Below the pieces are notes generated by a model. It saw only the letters and a list, made by a program, of their open reading frames with translations, was not told where the DNA came from and searched no databases. From Alphaproteobacteria bacterium (GTDB taxonomy: Bacteria > Pseudomonadota > Alphaproteobacteria > Micavibrionales > Micavibrionaceae): a DNA stretch of 41,474 bases. Location of the stretch: positions 1 to 41,474 of the forward strand of contig JANQFU010000026.1 of assembly GCA_028277665.1 (NCBI GenBank), in the 5' to 3' direction. Numbering within the stretch: the stretch's first letter is position 1; the number at the start of each line of letters is the position of its first letter. Positions 41,396 through 41,474 of this stretch are shown piece by piece. The position numbers were made by a program, and so were the translations under genes.

Positions 41396-41474
41396 CTAAA
41401 TTGCCGGGTACAGTCGTTTTAGCTTGATGCGGGCATCTTGCGTACGAAATTGCCAATTGGCGGTTGCGTTGTGC
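41396..41474 (-). CDS. C-terminal end of a second transposase-like protein (partial)
   Basis: A frame entering from the right edge encodes 26 residues ending ANWQFRTQDARIKLKRLYP-AI and a TAG. The segment resembles the C-terminus of some bacterial DDE transposases, a recollection that could not be checked here; the family is not assigned. GTACCC (41382-41387) and GGGTAC (41406-41411) flank the stop codon as a small inverted repeat. Confidence 0.4.
   Translation of the reverse strand, partial: HNATANWQFRTQDARIKLKRLYPAI

Overview
The window looks like chromosome of an alphaproteobacterium of moderate-to-high GC. It has a short alphaproteobacterial-type SspB, HslVU, an RmuC/BamB/YfgM set, an L3 with an acidic tail, and many intergenic hairpin repeats. 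The Dot/Icm-like secretion genes and the general gene content would fit a Micavibrio-like or related lineage. That placement is inference; no rRNA or marker comparison was possible here.

Layout. 1-5013: end of tuf, its terminator, then the S10 ribosomal operon rpsJ-rplC-rplD-rplW-rplB-rpsS-rplV-rpsC. The operon stops after rpsC, and a hairpin repeat also sits between rplW and rplB. 5056-18616: mainly housekeeping genes. These are a PAS-GGDEF-EAL protein, a TetR regulator, threonine synthase, an M32 carboxypeptidase, RecF, BamB and a YfgM-like protein, a thioredoxin-fold protein, an L,D-transpeptidase, SspB and an S33-type hydrolase. 18617-20174: a small RNHCP zinc-ribbon gene behind a leader that can fold into several helices, the last of which buries its Shine-Dalgarno sequence; facing it is an unrecognised gene.

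20296-26362: pheS and pheT, separated by about 2.5 kb that holds a truncated flavin-oxidase-like fragment, repeats, a BtpA-family gene, a GNAT acetyltransferase and an unknown gene. 26531-33743: TerC, HslVU protease, Smr protein, a secreted unknown, RmuC, a pilin-like-leader protein and an inositol-monophosphatase-family protein with a changed metal-binding motif.

33738-40732 is the most interesting block: a minus-strand array encoding part of an I-type (Dot/Icm, IncI Tra) type IV secretion system. Read 5'-3' it is a DsbC/G-like thiol oxidoreductase, an unknown 391-residue acidic-tailed protein, a lytic transglycosylase, DotD, DotC, DotB, IcmT and an unknown 401-residue protein. DotD-DotC-DotB-IcmT is the order of traH-traI-traJ-traK on IncI plasmids. 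The remaining core parts (DotA, DotG, DotH, DotI, DotL, DotM, DotO) are not in this window. The upstream flank carries a 5'-truncated IS1595/IS1016-type transposase and the tail end of what may be a second transposase.

Hairpin repeats of two related families are scattered between genes (near 2.5, 4.9, 6.9, 11.2, 12.5, 12.7, 21.6 and 23.7 kb). Several mark places where a normally continuous gene arrangement has been opened up or truncated.
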